A DNA stretch of 64,000 nt, taken from Branchiostoma floridae (Eukaryota > Chordata > Leptocardii > Amphioxiformes > Branchiostomatidae). The translations under genes were made by a program, and so were the position numbers. Positions 49,401 through 52,400 of the stretch are shown here, piece by piece. Numbering within the stretch: the first letter of the stretch is position 1; every line of letters begins with the position of its first letter. The notes below the pieces were generated by a model, which worked only from the letters and a program-made list of their open reading frames with translations, made no database searches and was not told the DNA's origin. The stretch is taken from the NCBI RefSeq assembly GCF_000003815.2, contig NC_049987.1:21274187-21338186 (forward strand), read 5' to 3'.

Positions 49401-52400
49401 ATTCATGATATCACATCTAATTTCACGGCTGACTAGCTTTATACCTACTATTGGGTGTGTCAACATTAGCCAAAGATACATATACGGATAGAATTTTCAA
49501 ACTGTGTTTGTTTGTGTGTTTGCTTTAATATGATTTATGATAAAAAACATTTAATTGCAAATGTTACTCTAGAGTTTCATCATCCTGTGAACTTCACCCT
49601 TGAACAGATGACATTGTTAGATAAAACCAAAAGGTCACATTGAATGCAAGTCAGCTACATTTAAACATTGCAATGCTGTGCAGAATAACATGCCAGACAG
49701 CATATTTTCAACTGGACGTTTTGCTTGTTTTGTGGCCTGGCCAAAGAAAGGCATAAAGTTACTAAATTCCAAAACAACAACTTCCTTCTTTGATGCTTAC
49801 TTGGCAAACAAACAACAAATACAGTAAATCATCTACGTGTCAGGTGACATGTTGCCATTGTGATCCCTGCACGTAACCAGTAACAAAAAAAAGTCCCTGG
49901 GTATTCCCCTTACACCTACCTAATCAACAGGACTGGCTCTGCTAACTTAAGTAAGGGGTAAGACAGCATTTCTCTCTGAGTGAAGTAAAAAAAAAACAAC
50001 TGAAGTTCACTGAATTTCTCAGAGACTCTCTATTGTTTCACATCTATGAAACTTATTTCACAATGATAAGAAAGGAAAAAACATTGATGACCTTATGGTT
50101 AAAGTAGAACATCTGCCCTTAGTACATCTTACACCCCATGTCAAACATGTACTCAACCAAAAAAATTCCCTGAATCCAGTATCTGTTTAGCGGAAAACAG
50201 GCAAGAGCTTTCTAACCGACCTTTTCCCTGACAGGATACATGCTACAAATTACGGTAAGTTCTTAAAGTTTCCTAACTTACTCAGTGGCAAATTTGATGA
50301 CTGCCTTTAACATTGATCACAGGTACAACTGAGGCCTCATATACATACATTGTGTACATGTAGCTTCATGTACATGTATGGGTCACAGAACAGACTAACT
50401 CAGGTATAATAAAGACTCAAAGTTCATACTTTGCCCTTAAAGTTTGTACGTTTTCTATCTTCAAATTTAGTCTGTGAAACTTGTGAAAAATGCAAGATTT
50501 GTGTGTTCAAAGTTTTCTGTGTCAAAACCAGCAGCACAGCATATAAATCATTGTATTCGTCAATAAAGCATCAAAACAGGCTGCTTTGTCCAACAAATGA
50601 TGTGTTGATTTTGTTCATAAACTCGGTGTCCAGCTATCTTTGCCTCAACATGTTAAAACTCTTAAATTCAACTTAAAAGTTAGTCCATACTGTACATAAC
50701 TTGGTGTCTGACTTCTTTGCTGGAATGAATGTGTCTATAAAAGTAAGTAAAAGCACATTGAAGTAAAATGCAAATTTTGTACAATCTGTTTAACATCTGT
50801 TTGACATTTTAGCACTTAGAACTCTAAATCCTTTTCTTGAATTTTAGCCATTCTTAATCACCACAATGCATAATTTTACATCTTCAAAAGTTTACCAGAC
50901 TGCCCATTAATCAAATTTACTTGAATGCCTTAATGAGAGTTTGCTGCTACTTAAGGTAAGATATGTGGAGTTTGGTATTAATTGTTTGGTTGACAGGCGT
51001 GGTGATGTTACCTCTCCTTTCCTGCATTTTAGTGCCATGAATCACTTGGGTGTGGTTACTCAAAGTTCCACCCCATGGCCACAAAATCTTAAAATTAAGA
51101 CAGTCACTGTAATAATACAGATCAGGTTTGCATCTATAGTAATTATAACATTAAGTAACTTTTTTGATAGTGTTTGCAGAAGTGACCACAAAATCCATTG
51201 ATGTTGAAACAGGAAGTTAGAGTTCTAATCCATCAGTCCCCTGATGAAATTGAAACAAAGTAAGTTTTGTTCAGTCTCCAGACGTTACGTTATCCGATCA
51301 TAAGGAAGTGACCTCAGCGTATCAAAACCAAAAAAACATTCTCACACTTCACTTCAATTAAGTCAAACCAACCGTTGTACTTTGAATTTGCCCTTTGACT
51401 TAGTTCATTTGTCTGAACATTTTAACTTATACAATGTAGTTGCTAGTGTCAAAGTACACTGAAATATCAAAGATTTTATTTTGATCATAAAGTTGAATAT
51501 GAAAAAAATCAACGGATCATACATATTTCCTTTTTATATCTTATTCTATTTAGCATTTACTGTATGTGCAACTACACACAAGAAGAACAGGAATATGACA
51601 TAGAAGCAAAGTTACGACCTGAAATTACAAACAATGTGAAAACTGCCTTAAAAACTATTATCAACAATAATGAGATGAAAAAGTTCCCAGCAGCTGTTAA
51701 GCTAATAGCACTTTTGACCTTGAGTAATCTTCCAAATATGGTATATGTTGCAAACAAGAACAGCATCAGAATGATTGGGTGAAGAACCCAAGCTTTCAGA
51801 TTGTTGCCGCATTGAGAAAACCTATGGGAGACCCCTACACCCCCCAAGACTGAAAAGAGGAACTTCTCAATTTATCTCTGAAACCCATGACGATAGGGAT
51901 TCCCCGTGGAAATTGAAAGATGACGTTAGACAAACACAAGAGACGGAAATGAAAGCATTTAGAATTGCGTGTTGTGATTGGTTGGTTGTTGCTAATGGCA
52001 ACCATTCAAATTCAGTCACAATGGTACAAAGTAAAACTGTTTGGGTCATAGTTTAATCAACAGTATTGTAATGATATTAGGATTTGGTCAAGTGGTTTCC
52101 TTGCCACTTTCAGTAATTCTACATAAGGCCTCTTATCTAAAAACTTAAAGGCAAACACCTACATATAAGAGTATAACAAGTTACGTCTTAGAGTATAATA
52201 AAAATGGTTATAATTTTGACCGCTTTTCTTGCTCTGTAGCACCACCTAGCAACACAAGTCTGTACTGCAGTAGAGGTAACTGGATACCTCCATGGCAACA
52301 ACCTTGAGCGACATTTCTTTTGAATAACACCTTACGTAAACATTAGTCACTGTGTCAATAGCAGGAAGTGAACAATAGTCTCAAGCTTCCCCTACTGAAC